64,000 nt of DNA from Thunnus maccoyii. Taxonomy: Eukaryota; Chordata; Actinopteri; Scombriformes; Scombridae. Shown one piece after another: positions 50,699 to 62,150 of this stretch. Position numbers and translations under genes: made by a program. The stretch covers positions 9,045,001-9,109,000 of the forward strand of contig NC_056540.1 of the NCBI RefSeq assembly GCF_910596095.1, read 5' to 3'. The number at the start of each line of letters is the position of its first letter. Positions within the stretch are counted from its first letter, which is position 1. The notes under the pieces are model-generated. The model was not told the origin of the DNA and did no database searches. It was given only the letters and a program-made list of their open reading frames with translations.

Positions 50699-53600
50699 AT
50701 GAAGCTCTGGGTTGTGCTTTGCCTGGCATTGCTTTGTGTGGAGCTCCAAAATGGTGAGTAAATCTATCTCAATAAATTTATGACTGACCTTTTATCACAA
50801 GAACTCAGACTGTAAATAGTTGGAGGATTAGATAATCAAAGGTTGTATTAATATTGCCTGGGGGCAGCAATCTCTGTGATGGGCGTAGAATGGGAGGTGT
50901 GTTCACAAAAACATAATCACATTCACATATGGCAAAGAGAGAATTTTACACACCGCCACCCGTTTTCTATATTTGCATTTTGTACTATATATGTTTAAAT
51001 GTGTTAAAGGTTTGCATAAGAGTTGCATGCAACTTTGTTTTTGCAAAGTGTTTCTGCAGACCAACTCAAACCAGCTGCATCTGAGGCATGCAACAGGCGT
51101 TTCTAATTAACTGGCTTTTACTGCTGACCTTTCCTTGGAGCGCTCATTAACTCTGTGCTGAAGAATAAAAACAACAAATCCTGAAAATCGACACTACAGA
51201 ATAATCATGTTTATTCTCTTGGTTTATGTGTTCTGAGGAAAAAGAGAGCATGCTGCTGAGAAAGAGGCTGTTCTGGACATTTTGTGCCAGTGAAAAGGAC
51301 TGTACACTTCCTGTTCAACTGTTGTTACAGCTGGGGGAAACACAAAGAGTAGCTCTCCAGATGAGCGTACTGAACACCGTTATGACCCTCTGCTGTTTCT
51401 GTCAAGACTGATACTGTACTAACACAAGGAATGTTGTGACTTATCTTTTTTATCTTTATAAATTTTGCTCCCCTCCCTCCTCTCTATGTATCCAGGTGTC
51501 TGCCAGCAAACCAAACGAAGAAAAGACGTAGGAGAGAACCGCATCAGGCCAGGAGGGAAACGGGTGAAGGTGCGTCACCCCAAACTTAAAGATGGAGGAG
51601 GGAAAGGCCAGTCTCTGCTGACCCAGGTGTTGGATAAGGGCCGCTTCCTGCGCCTGAGCCAGACCACATCTATGACTCCTGGGAAGAACATGGAGCTGCG
51701 CTGCAAAGGCACTAACATTGGATGGTCATACCCGACCTACCTGGATACCTTCAACGACTCACGCCTCAGGTGCTTAAAGGACACATGTGCTGTTTTATTT
51801 CATGCTTTAAGTCAACATTATCACATTGTCAGTGTCTTATTTCTGTTTCCTGCCTCCAGCATCAAGCAGAGTGACAAGTACAGTCAGCTGATCCTGACGT
51901 CGCCCTCTGCTGCTGACACTGGGTCCTACAGCTGCTGGGTGATTGTGTGTGATGGTAGAGAGTGTGAGAAAGACCATGATCACATATATGCGTCATACAT
52001 CTATTTCACAGGTGATTAAATATGATACACATGAACATATATTATCTGATTTTAACAATAAGGAAAGAATACATGTTGTCGTTTATGACATCTATTAATT
52101 GTTAAGAAACTATTTATTAACGTTTTATTATCAGTAATCAGATCAGTAATAAGCCATTATAATGCAGAATTTGTGCTGCTAGGTTGAGAACCCACATTTA
52201 AGTGAAGTATCCCTTTAGTTGGTGTATGTCTTCTGCCAACAAAGCCTGTATTGTATGTTTAGTCTTTAAAGCTGCACCAATCAATATTTTTACACTATTT
52301 ATATCAATGTTCTATATTAAAGGACCAGAGTTTCAACCTTATCTCTAACTATCTGAATTAATGATATAGTGTGAAAAATGCCTGCAGTTTTTGCCGATGT
52401 TCTCTGTGTCTCTAGGGCGCAGCTGCAAAATCTATTGTTCTTCAGGCACCAGTGCCGTCATTTGACATATACAGTGACGTAGTTGGGGGCACTTAAGAAC
52501 TACAGGCTATTTCCGGTCGGATTTCTAGTCTCCACCTACAACAGTAAAAATGGCATCCCAAAATATGAGTGCAGAGCATGTTATGGATGAGGATACATTT
52601 ACAGTGTTTTGACTGACTCGGATATTCTGCTGTATATATTCAAGCCAGAGTGGAATGCAATGCATCCTGGTACATGCAGGCACTGCCGACGCGGCTCTGC
52701 AAGCAGGGAAACTCCGCTTTCTTGGTCAATATGGCACAATATGAGATCTATTGCTTGAATTGACTATATTTAACATCCACCAACCAAATAATATGTGGAT
52801 GTCTAATCAGTGTTGAAATTTCCCTTTAACAGTAGATCAAATGAATACATGTAATGTGAAAGGTATCATCCATAGTGACACACCAACACATAATTATCAT
52901 CTGAACCTGCAGCTCTACTGAGCATTGTAGTGTCTTTTAAGTCATTGTTTTGGTTTTACAGCCCACAACTTTACTGTTTTGGTTCACTGTCAGCACTCTC
53001 ATCAACCTGATTTCCAGTCCCAGCAGGCAGCTGTTTTCAGCAAAAAAAAAGATAAACCCTTTGTACACTAAGTGCCCAACACCAAACTGCATGCAGATAA
53101 AGTTAGCAGCTAGCAGGTGAACATAGTGGAACATTTAGCTGCTTAGGAGCCAGAATTATAAATATATAAATTATTGGACTTACATTTGTTAGGTGAACAG
53201 AAACACAACTCCAAATAAATAATAATGTTCCTCCTTGTCTGGCAGATGTGTAAACAGGCAATTTTTTTGCCTTTTCCAACTTTATATGGTGATAATGTCA
53301 GTGTTGTGTTGGATCACCATGACACATAGTTGGTCAACTCTACTGTAGAGCATCTGCATCCATTTCAAAGTTATACTTGCAGGCATGAAGGCTTAATGTA
53401 AAATGAAAATAAAAAACAAACCATAACCTGTTATCAGACATCATAACCTTACATGTAACTCTTTGATAATTGCCTACTATATTAATCATTAATAATGTCA
53501 TTTGTGACAACTTTGATACCTCTAATTTGTTGTTTAAATGCGGTGCTGTGGTTTATAATGAATGAGGGTGTAATGTCTTCTTTAAAAGTAAACAGCTGTT

Positions 53601-56008
53601 GATGGTCAGCTTGGTAACTGGATGACCTATTTTCACTGCACAACTGTAATAGAGGACAGATACACATCTACACTATGAACCTTATTTCCAGTGAAAAACA
53701 CTGACTGTTTCTCTTCCTCTAATCAGACAAGGACAACCTCTTTGTCCCGTCTGCCATCCACTTTGAGATCGTGTACCTGCGCCCAGACAGACCTGCTGTG
53801 GTGCCCTGTCGCGTGACCGACCCGCAAGCCAAGGCGTCCCTGCACAGAGAAGTCCCAGCTGAGGAGATCACAGCCAATGGGACCATGGTGACCTATGACC
53901 CCACCAAGGGATTTATCCTGCAGAGCCCCAGCCCTGACCATCAGGGGGTCTTCTACTGCAAGGCTGTGACCAAGGGCACCCCTCAGGTCTCCATAAAGTA
54001 CCAGCTGCTCTATGTGGAGGGTAAAGAAACAGAAATCATACACACAACTTACTATGATCATAAATAACATGGCACACGTTAACTCTGCTGCAACCATTTT
54101 CCTCTGCCATTAAATTGTCAGAGTAACTTTATACAGTACCTTGTATACTTATTGATTCAAAGTGCCAAGAACCACGGTGAGATGCGTTTTCACAAAGTCA
54201 TGATTCAGCATTGGTTACTTTGCTTCATCATCTTCCAGGAAATGATGGTGTTTCAGGGTTTTCAGAAGTCTGCTCCTCACTGCTGAGTTCAGTTTATGGT
54301 GGACGCTCGCCACCTGAAATGAAAACACTCTGTCGGGATTAGAGATGAATTTATGAAATGGAAATTGTGTGTGGTTTAGGTAAACTTAAGCTGCCATGGC
54401 TTGTTTGATCGGTAGACGGAGAGAAATAGAAATTAGACGTTGGACTGTGGAAATACCCCTGAGCTTCAATCATATACTGTACATTTAATAAATCTGTAGA
54501 GAAAATATTTAACTTTAACCAATATCAAGACGGTGACTTCTTATGGAGTTAGTGTGGATAGCTAGACGTTCCTATGTAAAGGACATATAACTAATAAAGT
54601 TCTCTTTTTGTTGTTGACAGTTCCTAGTGGGCCACCATTTGTGAGCCTAGAAGCATCTCCAGAGTCGGTGAGAGGAGGCGACAACGTCAATGTAACCTGC
54701 TCTGTGCTGGGCGAGCCAGAGGTGGACGTGAGCTTCATCTGGTCTTATCCTGGTCAGGTAAGAGGAACACTAGGCTCAAAATCAAAGGTTAGGGAAATGC
54801 ACCAGCCACCACCCAGATAAATACTATGTTTATACATGTCAGCTCAGTTCAGTTCTATTATTGTGCCAAAGGAGACATTCATTTTGCAACCAGGAGTAAT
54901 TATAAAAAAAACATACAGTATGGAGCAATGTTGTTTTATAAGCAGAAATGTAACAGACACAGTTATGATTAATATATATTAAGTATTACACATACAGTAG
55001 ACAAAATTATACACTTTGTCGTAGGTTAATAATTATAAACTGATACATCTTAAAACACTTAAATCAATTAAAATTTTGCTGTTAAAATAACTGAAAAATT
55101 AGGGCGACAAAAATTTCAAATGATATAAAATTAACAGTAAATCTTACTGATTCAGTTGAATTGTTTTGTCTTTAAAGGAAAATAGAAGACATTAATTCAA
55201 ATGGATTTGCAAAATCATTTTAAAAAGGTTTTTAGATTTAACTTTTTGTCTTTCCAAATACCTTTTTATTGTTATGTTATTATTTCTTGGAGGAAATAAT
55301 GTGAGATGAGATATGATAGTAGACACATTGCTAAATAAAAAAAACAATGAGAATGTATTTTCAAATGAATTTGTTGTCATTACTTAAAGACAGAATAATA
55401 AAAAATAACTATTTATTGGAACATATTTAGTTATTTTATGGCATGACTGAAATGTATTTAATGCATTTAATCACTTCATAAAATGTGTTTTGAAGGCAAC
55501 TAATTAAATGATTATAATAACCACTGAAAATGTGACCCTTTGTAAGTGGCACTCTTTAGACTCCATACAAACTATGTATGTTATTTATTTTTAGTTGCTT
55601 TATATCTTTGCATTTAAAAAAAGGATTTTTGCTGTGCCTGAAAAGACACACAATAATACTCATTACATAACCAGCCACACCTTCACAGTGCTGTCCTGTT
55701 GTTTAAGATAAATTGGTGGTTAAAGACTACAACAAAATAAATGATTGTGAATAAAGCCCTGCAATGACTGTCACCAGCAAGTTACATGATGAACATCACG
55801 TTTTATTTTTATTGTGTAGGACCACCGTCCAGTTCACGTCCAAACCTCCTGGAGGCTGGTCAACAGAGGTATGGGTCACACCACGCGCATATCACAAAGT
55901 GTCCTGACCGTAGAGGACATGGAGACCATTGACTTTGGAAACTACATGTGTAAAGCCAAGACCGAACATGGTGAGACAATTGTGACAATCGACATCATCT
56001 CCAAATAG
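50699..56008 (+). CDS. pdgfrl: Platelet-derived growth factor receptor-like protein (6 coding exons)
   Basis: Exons: 50699-50753, 51496-51769, 51860-52011, 53727-54020, 54621-54757, 55820-56008. They total 366 residues; human PDGFRL has 375. It is a secreted or extracellular protein related to the PDGF receptor ectodomain, described as a candidate tumour suppressor in human. It has no transmembrane helix and no kinase. A signal peptide occupies residues 1 to about 17 (MKLWVVLCLALLCVELQ). A basic linker follows (about 25-55). Three Ig-like domains have paired cysteines C88-C135, C188-C238 and C285-C348. Conserved blocks include GWSYPTYLDTFNDSRLS and VPSGPP. N-glycosylation sequons occur at N211 (NGT) and N282 (NVT). 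All junctions are in frame and nothing is broken. It lies 3' of slc7a2 in the same orientation, as in human. Confidence 0.96.
52265..52830. mobile_element. Probable MITE in pdgfrl intron 3
   Basis: The ends TTTAAAGCTGCACC and (complement of right end) GTTAAAGGGAAA share only TTAAAG, so the inverted repeat is weak. The GC-rich interior with a CATTTGACATATACAGTGAC stretch looks like a dispersed fish element. The call rests mainly on remembered similarity. Confidence 0.35.
52975..53160 (-). repeat. Dispersed repeat copy A (inverted relative to copy B)
   Basis: It contains GCAGGCAGCTGTTTTC and, further on, TGAACATAGTGGAACAT. Both are reverse complements of sequence in copy B at 57428-57670. It lies in pdgfrl intron 3. 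Confidence 0.6.
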
Positions 56009-56081
56009 CCCCAGCATGACAGCCTGTATCATGGTTATGTTTGAAAATTGGATGTATTTTTAGATCACAGATTGTGATAAC

Positions 56082-56087
56082 AATAAA
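56082..56087 (+). terminator. pdgfrl: Poly(A) signal AATAAA of pdgfrl
   Basis: A canonical hexamer 74 bases after the stop codon, followed by T-rich sequence. It implies a very short 3' UTR. Confidence 0.65.
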
Positions 56088-56109
56088 GATTTGCTACATA
56101 TATTTGTTT

Positions 56110-57850
56110 ATGAAATCATTTTTAGATTCAGCTCAAAAGTACCAAACAGCATTATGTGTGAAAGTTAACAAGGCATAAAGCCACCAATCAAACATTAATG
56201 AAAGTATTTGGGTGCAGGGATGTTTGAACCATTTTGTAGTTCTTACCTTAAAAGGCAATTACATTAATTACACAATTACACATTGACCAATCAGAAGTTA
56301 TAATCTGAGGTATGACCCTTCCTCTGCCTTAAAGCTGTGATAAGAGGATTCATTTTCCGGTGGGGACAATGAGTCTAAACATGAATCATATCATATCAGA
56401 AGTCCTGGAAACGTCAACTGCACTGAACATCTCCAGGAACATTTGATAAGGGAAAAGCCAAAACTGTTTCACAACATGCTTCATGGGATGTTCTTCCAAG
56501 ATAAATAATAGATAAAGATTCTCAGAAATCAGCAAAAAATTGCAAACTCAATGTCAGAGAGGAAGCTGTAATTAAGGCAAGCAGGTGACTTTTTACTTTA
56601 AATGCATGCTGCTAACACTGTTTTTGACTTTTAAAATAATATTAAAAGTTAAAAAATCACTAGAATTTAAGCGAAATTTGAAAAATAACATTATAAATCG
56701 TATTAAACAGTGAAACAAAAAAGTTGTGTCAGATATTTTGGGCCTCATTATTACAGAAGCAACACCCGCCTGCTGTCCTGGCACTCTGTCGAGTCGGACA
56801 CTCAATAAAACATTGGTAACTAGTAACAGTTAGTCTCTACGCTACATTTAAGTTAAATAATGATGCTGGAAAAAAGGAGCTGCAGCCATCAGAGACTTGC
56901 TCTGGGTTTATAGTAGCATGTCGTGAAGAGGAGAATCTGTTTCAAAGCTGAGCTGTGTGCCAGGCTGACGTCCTAATGCTCTCCGTATGTGGAATGTGAT
57001 GTGCGGGCCCAGAGCTTATTTTGATCCAATTCAACACTTGCTGCATTTTCCACTTTGCTTTCTCAACAGTTCTTTGCTGAATAGTTGCTGATTGTTATGA
57101 TTTTGAAATGAACCTTACTACAGTATATGAATGTTTGTGGTTTAGTGACACATTTAATGGTATTTTCACTAGAGCACAACAGCCAGGACTAATTGCCAAT
57201 ATGAACTCCTGTGAATTTAAACCTGCATTAACTGATCTTTTGGCCACTTGGGGGCAGCAGAAACAAGTTGTGAACACAACACTGAAATACAGTATCTTTA
57301 TCTTCAAGTTAACAGTTACTTATTTTTTTACATCCAGCAGTTATGGAGAAATATTATCATTCATTTGGAGTTGTGTTTTTGTCCATCTGATGAATTTAAG
57401 TTCAATATTCACTCTCCTTTAACTCTATTTTTGGTCTCCACCAACTACTGAGGGAAATATCTGGTTCTTTAGCTGCTGGATGCTCCACTATGTTCACTAG
57501 ATAGACGACTGTCTGTTTGCTGTTTGGTGCTAAGCAGGTAGTGGGGTTTTTAAGAGCGTTTTCACAGAAAACAGCTGCCTGCTGCAGCTTAAAACAATGC
57601 TATCATACTGCTGAGCATAAACCAGAACAGTTAAGTTGCAGCTGGACAGCTAAACAATGAGCTTAAACTTTCTATAAAGATCTGTAAAGCTGAGGGGAGC
57701 CGCAGGTGTTAATTCCCTGTAGATTCATCAATACGAGAGATGCCTCTCACAGATTCCTATAATATACCCCTAACATAAGTAGACCTTCATCTACAGTGAG
57801 TCAATAAAATGTAGATCACAGTTACAAATTTTGACTTTGATATACCAGGT
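56110..57850. other. Spacer between pdgfrl and mtus1 3' ends
   Basis: AT-rich with no supported exon. The only structure noted is the dispersed repeat copy B at 57428-57670. Confidence 0.5.
57428..57670 (+). repeat. Dispersed repeat copy B
   Basis: It contains ATGCTCCACTATGTTCAC and GAAAACAGCTGCCTGCTGC, which reappear as reverse complement in copy A in pdgfrl intron 3. The family is one I recognise from percomorph genomes. Confidence 0.6.
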
Positions 57851-57862
57851 TTAATACAAGAC

Positions 57863-58905
57863 TTTATTTATTGCATATTTCAAACAGGGTCAACACACCG
57901 ATAACATCAATTCCACACAAATACTCTTTATGAGACATTTCCAAGCTGCAGTGTCTCCGATATGAACAAGCAAAGCTTCTTCCCGTCAACTCTTTGCAAA
58001 GACCCTGACTTTAAAGCTGCGTTAAGGAGTTCAATAAGGGGGTGACTGACAAGACTCGAACACATGCACAAAGACTTGGATTGGTCCCTTGGTCGAACAA
58101 ACAAAAGTGAAAAAACAAACATGTTTGAGGCCACAGATCATACTTAAAACTGTTGATCTAAAAATAACCTTAAAGAAATTCTGAACATGCCCACCAGAGT
58201 TCTGGGCGGATGAACAGCCTGCATATGAAAATGATCATCTCTCTTTTTTTTTTAGATTTAGGCCTGTACAGCACTGTTGACCAGCTGAGAAGCAGTGGGA
58301 TGTTGGTAATGTGACAATTTACAGTGTCACTCTTGTACAGTTGGCTGTGAGAAATGGTGCAGGAATCCAACAGAAGCAATGACATATGTCATACGCATTT
58401 AAATAAAAATACACCCTGAGGAGGGACAGTGTCATCTGTATCCATAGTAATATTGAATTCAGACTTTCCATGGCTGTGGTCTCCAAACACACAAAGATGC
58501 CCTCTCTCTCATACAGCAGGGCTGTATCTGCGCATGTATACATAGGCATGCATGCGTGTATTTTTTACTGCATGTACTGTATGTGTGCTGAGCTTCAGGA
58601 AAGACAAGCCTCTGCCAACAACTACACATAACAAAAATAGTGTTTCATTACATAGAAGTCCTGAGATTTCCTTCCCCCCTCAGATGTGAAAGGCAAAGAA
58701 CAAGGTGGCCTTGCTTTTTAAGTGCTTCTGTGCAACATTTTTTTCAGTTTGTAGTGTCTCTGTAGTGTCAGAGTTAATTCAATCCTGAAGGAGCCAAGGC
58801 TGGGCTGTTGTGTTGCTAAGCGCACAGGAAACAAACATGGCTCTTCATTCCAGAGGGACAACTCAAAAATGAGAATGTCTGCTTGCTTGAAGCAGGGGCC
58901 CGTTG
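57863..58905 (-). other. mtus1: mtus1 3' UTR
   Basis: Two overlapping AATAAA hexamers on the - strand (TTTATTTATT on +, 57863-57872) lie about 1.04 kb past the stop codon. The intervening sequence has no other gene. Confidence 0.5.
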
Positions 58906-61900
58906 TTATCTGGGTGAGACGGGAGGGCTGGAGAAGAGGCCGGAGCTGCGAGGCGACTGGAGGCTGAAAGAGTGGGAAGGGGAAGTGGAGGTGGGGGACA
59001 CCTTGTGGGGGCTGCTCAGGTCTCCGTTATGGAGCTTCCACAGCAGCTCCTCGTTCTCCATTGACAAACGCTTGTTCACCTTGGACTCTTTGTGAAGGGA
59101 TTCCTGCAGCAACGCCTGCTCTGTAGACAGCTGTCTGAAATGCAGCAACACATCAGACACGTTAGACATGATCTGGAGCACAAGTCTCCGTTTTCCACTT
59201 CTTCTAAAGCATTGGTAAAAATCAGTGACAGGTGGTTAGATGCATCAAAGTCTGGTTTCAATCATTTTATATGAGTGAGGAGAAAAACAGAAGAGTGGGT
59301 GAACTCTTACCTTGACAGTGCAGCATGTCTTTCCATGCGAGCTTTGAGGTCCTCATTCTCCTGCTGGACCTTCTTCAGGTTCTCATCCAACTTCACATTT
59401 TTCTCTGTCTGGAAAAAAAAGGAAGAAAAACTGTATGACTGAAGATTTGAGTGCTTTTTAGGATCTTTTTTTGTCTTGGTGCCCGGTAATCACTTTCATG
59501 TGCTTCAGGTCTCACCAGTTTGTCTATCTCCATCATCTTCTTTTCCTGCTGGTGAAGCTGTGTGTTTTTGATATCCAGCACCACTTTGAGGCTGTCCAGC
59601 TCCTGCTCCAGATACAGGGTGTGAGAGTCCTTCTGCAGGGACAAATGAGTAGTGCCAAGATGTTCAGAGACTGCTTAAGACTTCAGAAATGAAGGCATAA
59701 ACTACAGCCAGCCTCGTAAATGTCATATGGCCATGAATCCAGAACCACACAACAGAGGGCGCCGTGCATCATTTGCCAAACTGGACTCACAGGGACAATG
59801 AAACCGAGGATATTTAGTTGTCAAACTAATGACCCATCATAAAATCATGAACAAGGAAATGTGTTGTGTGTGTGTACTGTAAGTAGTGTCTTTTTAACTA
59901 CAACACCAATATGTAAACTGACCTGTTGCGAATGCTGCTCTTATTATTTATCTATTAATAGCAGATGTGGAGTGGTGGGGTAATATGAGGTAGTTACTTT
60001 AATGACTCTACTGTGCCATGGCATACTGCTGAGTACATGAGGCAGCCACTTAACACTGATGAGGAGTGACAGCCTCAGTGTACCACAGCACTCTGGGAAA
60101 ATTACAATTTTCCCATAGAGAGGAGCTGTGTAGCAGCTAACACAGATGTAGCAGAGTTTAACCCACACCAGTTTATTTTAAATGGTAAAGAATGGTTAAT
60201 GGACATGGACTCGGTTGCACCAGCTGTTTGCAAATTCATCACTTAATTTGTGCTGAAGTTCTTCTTGAGCTCTTCGTAACTAATAGCTAGTTTCAAACTA
60301 GTGATTTACTAAATCAGGTTGCACCTCGTAGAGACTTAATGTGCAAATAAGTGGCTAAGAAACATCTGTAGTGCCATCGAATAAGAAGCAACCGACTATG
60401 TAAACAGGAAGTCACTGTCACAAGCTGTAACATAACTTCCAAAAGTAACAGTTTTAGGAGCCAAAAGATAAAATAAACCTAACTACCGACCCTTTGTGAA
60501 TGTAAGTCTGACTTTGCTTTATTTGTATCTTCATACCTGGAGGAATATGTGTGTTTGTGGTTATGCTATGCTAACCACTGTTATGTGGTCATTTAGTCTA
60601 ATGTTATTGGCTTAAAGTTTTGTAATTTGAGGTTTAGTGTATTTTTTGTGAAATTTAAAAGGTCAGATATGTCAACCGTATTCCATATTACTTCTTTTAC
60701 TCTTCAATCTAAATGGGCCCGATATTAGCAAGTGTAACATTAGCTTTATCTGTTTGTTACATAAGAGCTAGCTTGTGTGATGCAACTGGTTTTAATTTAC
60801 TGATGTGTAAAGTCTGAGCTGACGAACAGCTGGTGCAACTGGCTCCAGAGCTCAGTTACTTAGAAATAAGCACAGTTACTTAGAAAACACATTCATTTTT
60901 GTTTTATGCTGTTGGTCATTTATCTTTATGGTTATCACTGGGTTCATGGTTTCCCCACCTTTTATGCTCAGGGGCAAGAAATACCAGAGTCATGAGATAC
61001 TTCTAAATTGGAGCTGTGCTATAATAGGCACACAGATAAGAGTACCTGACACTTTTCGGCCAGCTCTCTCCTCTTGTTCTCCTCTGCTGTTAGCTTCTCT
61101 ATTAGGGCGTTGTTCTCCACAGTCAGCTCCTGAATCTGTCCCTGCGCAAAGCACAACAAAACAAAGTGAGCAAACTTTTACATGCTGGTTCATCCATCCA
61201 GGAGTTCTATTCATGTCATGACATATTATTCTTTGTGTGGTAAAAAAGTGAAACTTACAGACAGAGCGGATTCAGCATCTTTCAAAGTTTTGTCCAAAGA
61301 CTGCAGCTCCTGATTGTGGATTTTCCTGAGCTCTGAAGAGTTTACAGGTATTATGGCATTAAAATATTTAAAAAAAAAACTCAAACTGTACAACAAAAGC
61401 TAATGGCTAATCACAATTTCACATTGAGATGAAATAAATTAACTATAATCGCACATAACTATTCATTTTTCTACATTTCATACATGCATTATTTAAACAG
61501 ACTTAGGATATCAAAAGTCAGTCAGTCTAAAATAAACTTGTAAAAATCCAGAAAAAGACGTTTGAATAGGTTGGTCCGGTACTTTTCGCTCACCTTCCAG
61601 TGACTTTTCATACTGCTGTTCAACACACTGCAGCTCCACTGTATGGCTTTTCTTAAGTTCCAGCTTCATGGCTTCATGATTGGCTTTAAGCTCTCCCATC
61701 TTAAAGTAAAACAAAACACAGGATACACCTAATTTAAACCACAGCAGTACTGATTATTAGGCACTATTGGGCACTGCTTTACATCAACATGTTACAGGTG
61801 TTTTCTTCTGAAAAAGTATAAAAAGTCAAACACTGTCACACAATGACACCCACACTCCTCTGATGTCTGAGCATTAACTGAAAATAGCTTTCCAGTAAAT

Positions 61901-62150
61901 GAACTGAATTGTTTAATCAATATCTGCAGACAAACCTGCTGTTGCATGAGAGTCTTGCACTTGTCAGCCTCCTCCTGATAGGTGAGGTGGACCTTGTCCC
62001 ACTCAGCCTGATAGAAGGCCTCCAGTCTCTGCTCCAGCTCACTCAGGTCCTTCTGGTGCTGCGCCTGCAGTTTCTGCAGTGCATCCTCCAGAGCAACTCG
62101 CAACTCCTCCTTCTCCTTCTCCAGACGTTCAGACGAATGGATGGAGCAAA
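58906..62150 (-). CDS. mtus1: Microtubule-associated ATIP/MTUS family protein, C-terminal part (partial)
   Basis: Exons in transcript order: 62150-61936, 61699-61594, 61332-61259, 61141-61046, 59632-59516, 59408-59311, 59134-58906, all in frame. They encode the last 310 residues; the 5' exons lie beyond the right edge. Almost the whole product is a coiled coil rich in E, K, L and Q ([46 protein letters not shown]). It ends in a Ser/Pro tail, SSPPVSPR. Mammalian MTUS1 (ATIP) binds microtubules or the AT2 receptor C-terminus through this region and acts as a growth suppressor. The [11 protein letters not shown]…SPR ending is diagnostic of the family. The mtus1 name rests on its place after pdgfrl. 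The central coiled coil is less like the MTUS1 sequence I remember, so the MTUS2 paralogue cannot be excluded from sequence alone. Confidence 0.85.
60205..60848. mobile_element. MITE-like element with inverted ends GTTGCACCAGCTGTT
   Basis: GTTGCACCAGCTGTT at 60214-60228 has a perfect inverted copy, AACAGCTGGTGCAAC, at 60825-60839. Looser similarity continues outward for several bases. No transposase is present. It lies in the mtus1 intron between the exons at 59632 and 61046. Just outside it, a 14-base CAGTTACTTAGAAA is duplicated (from about 60855). Confidence 0.75.
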
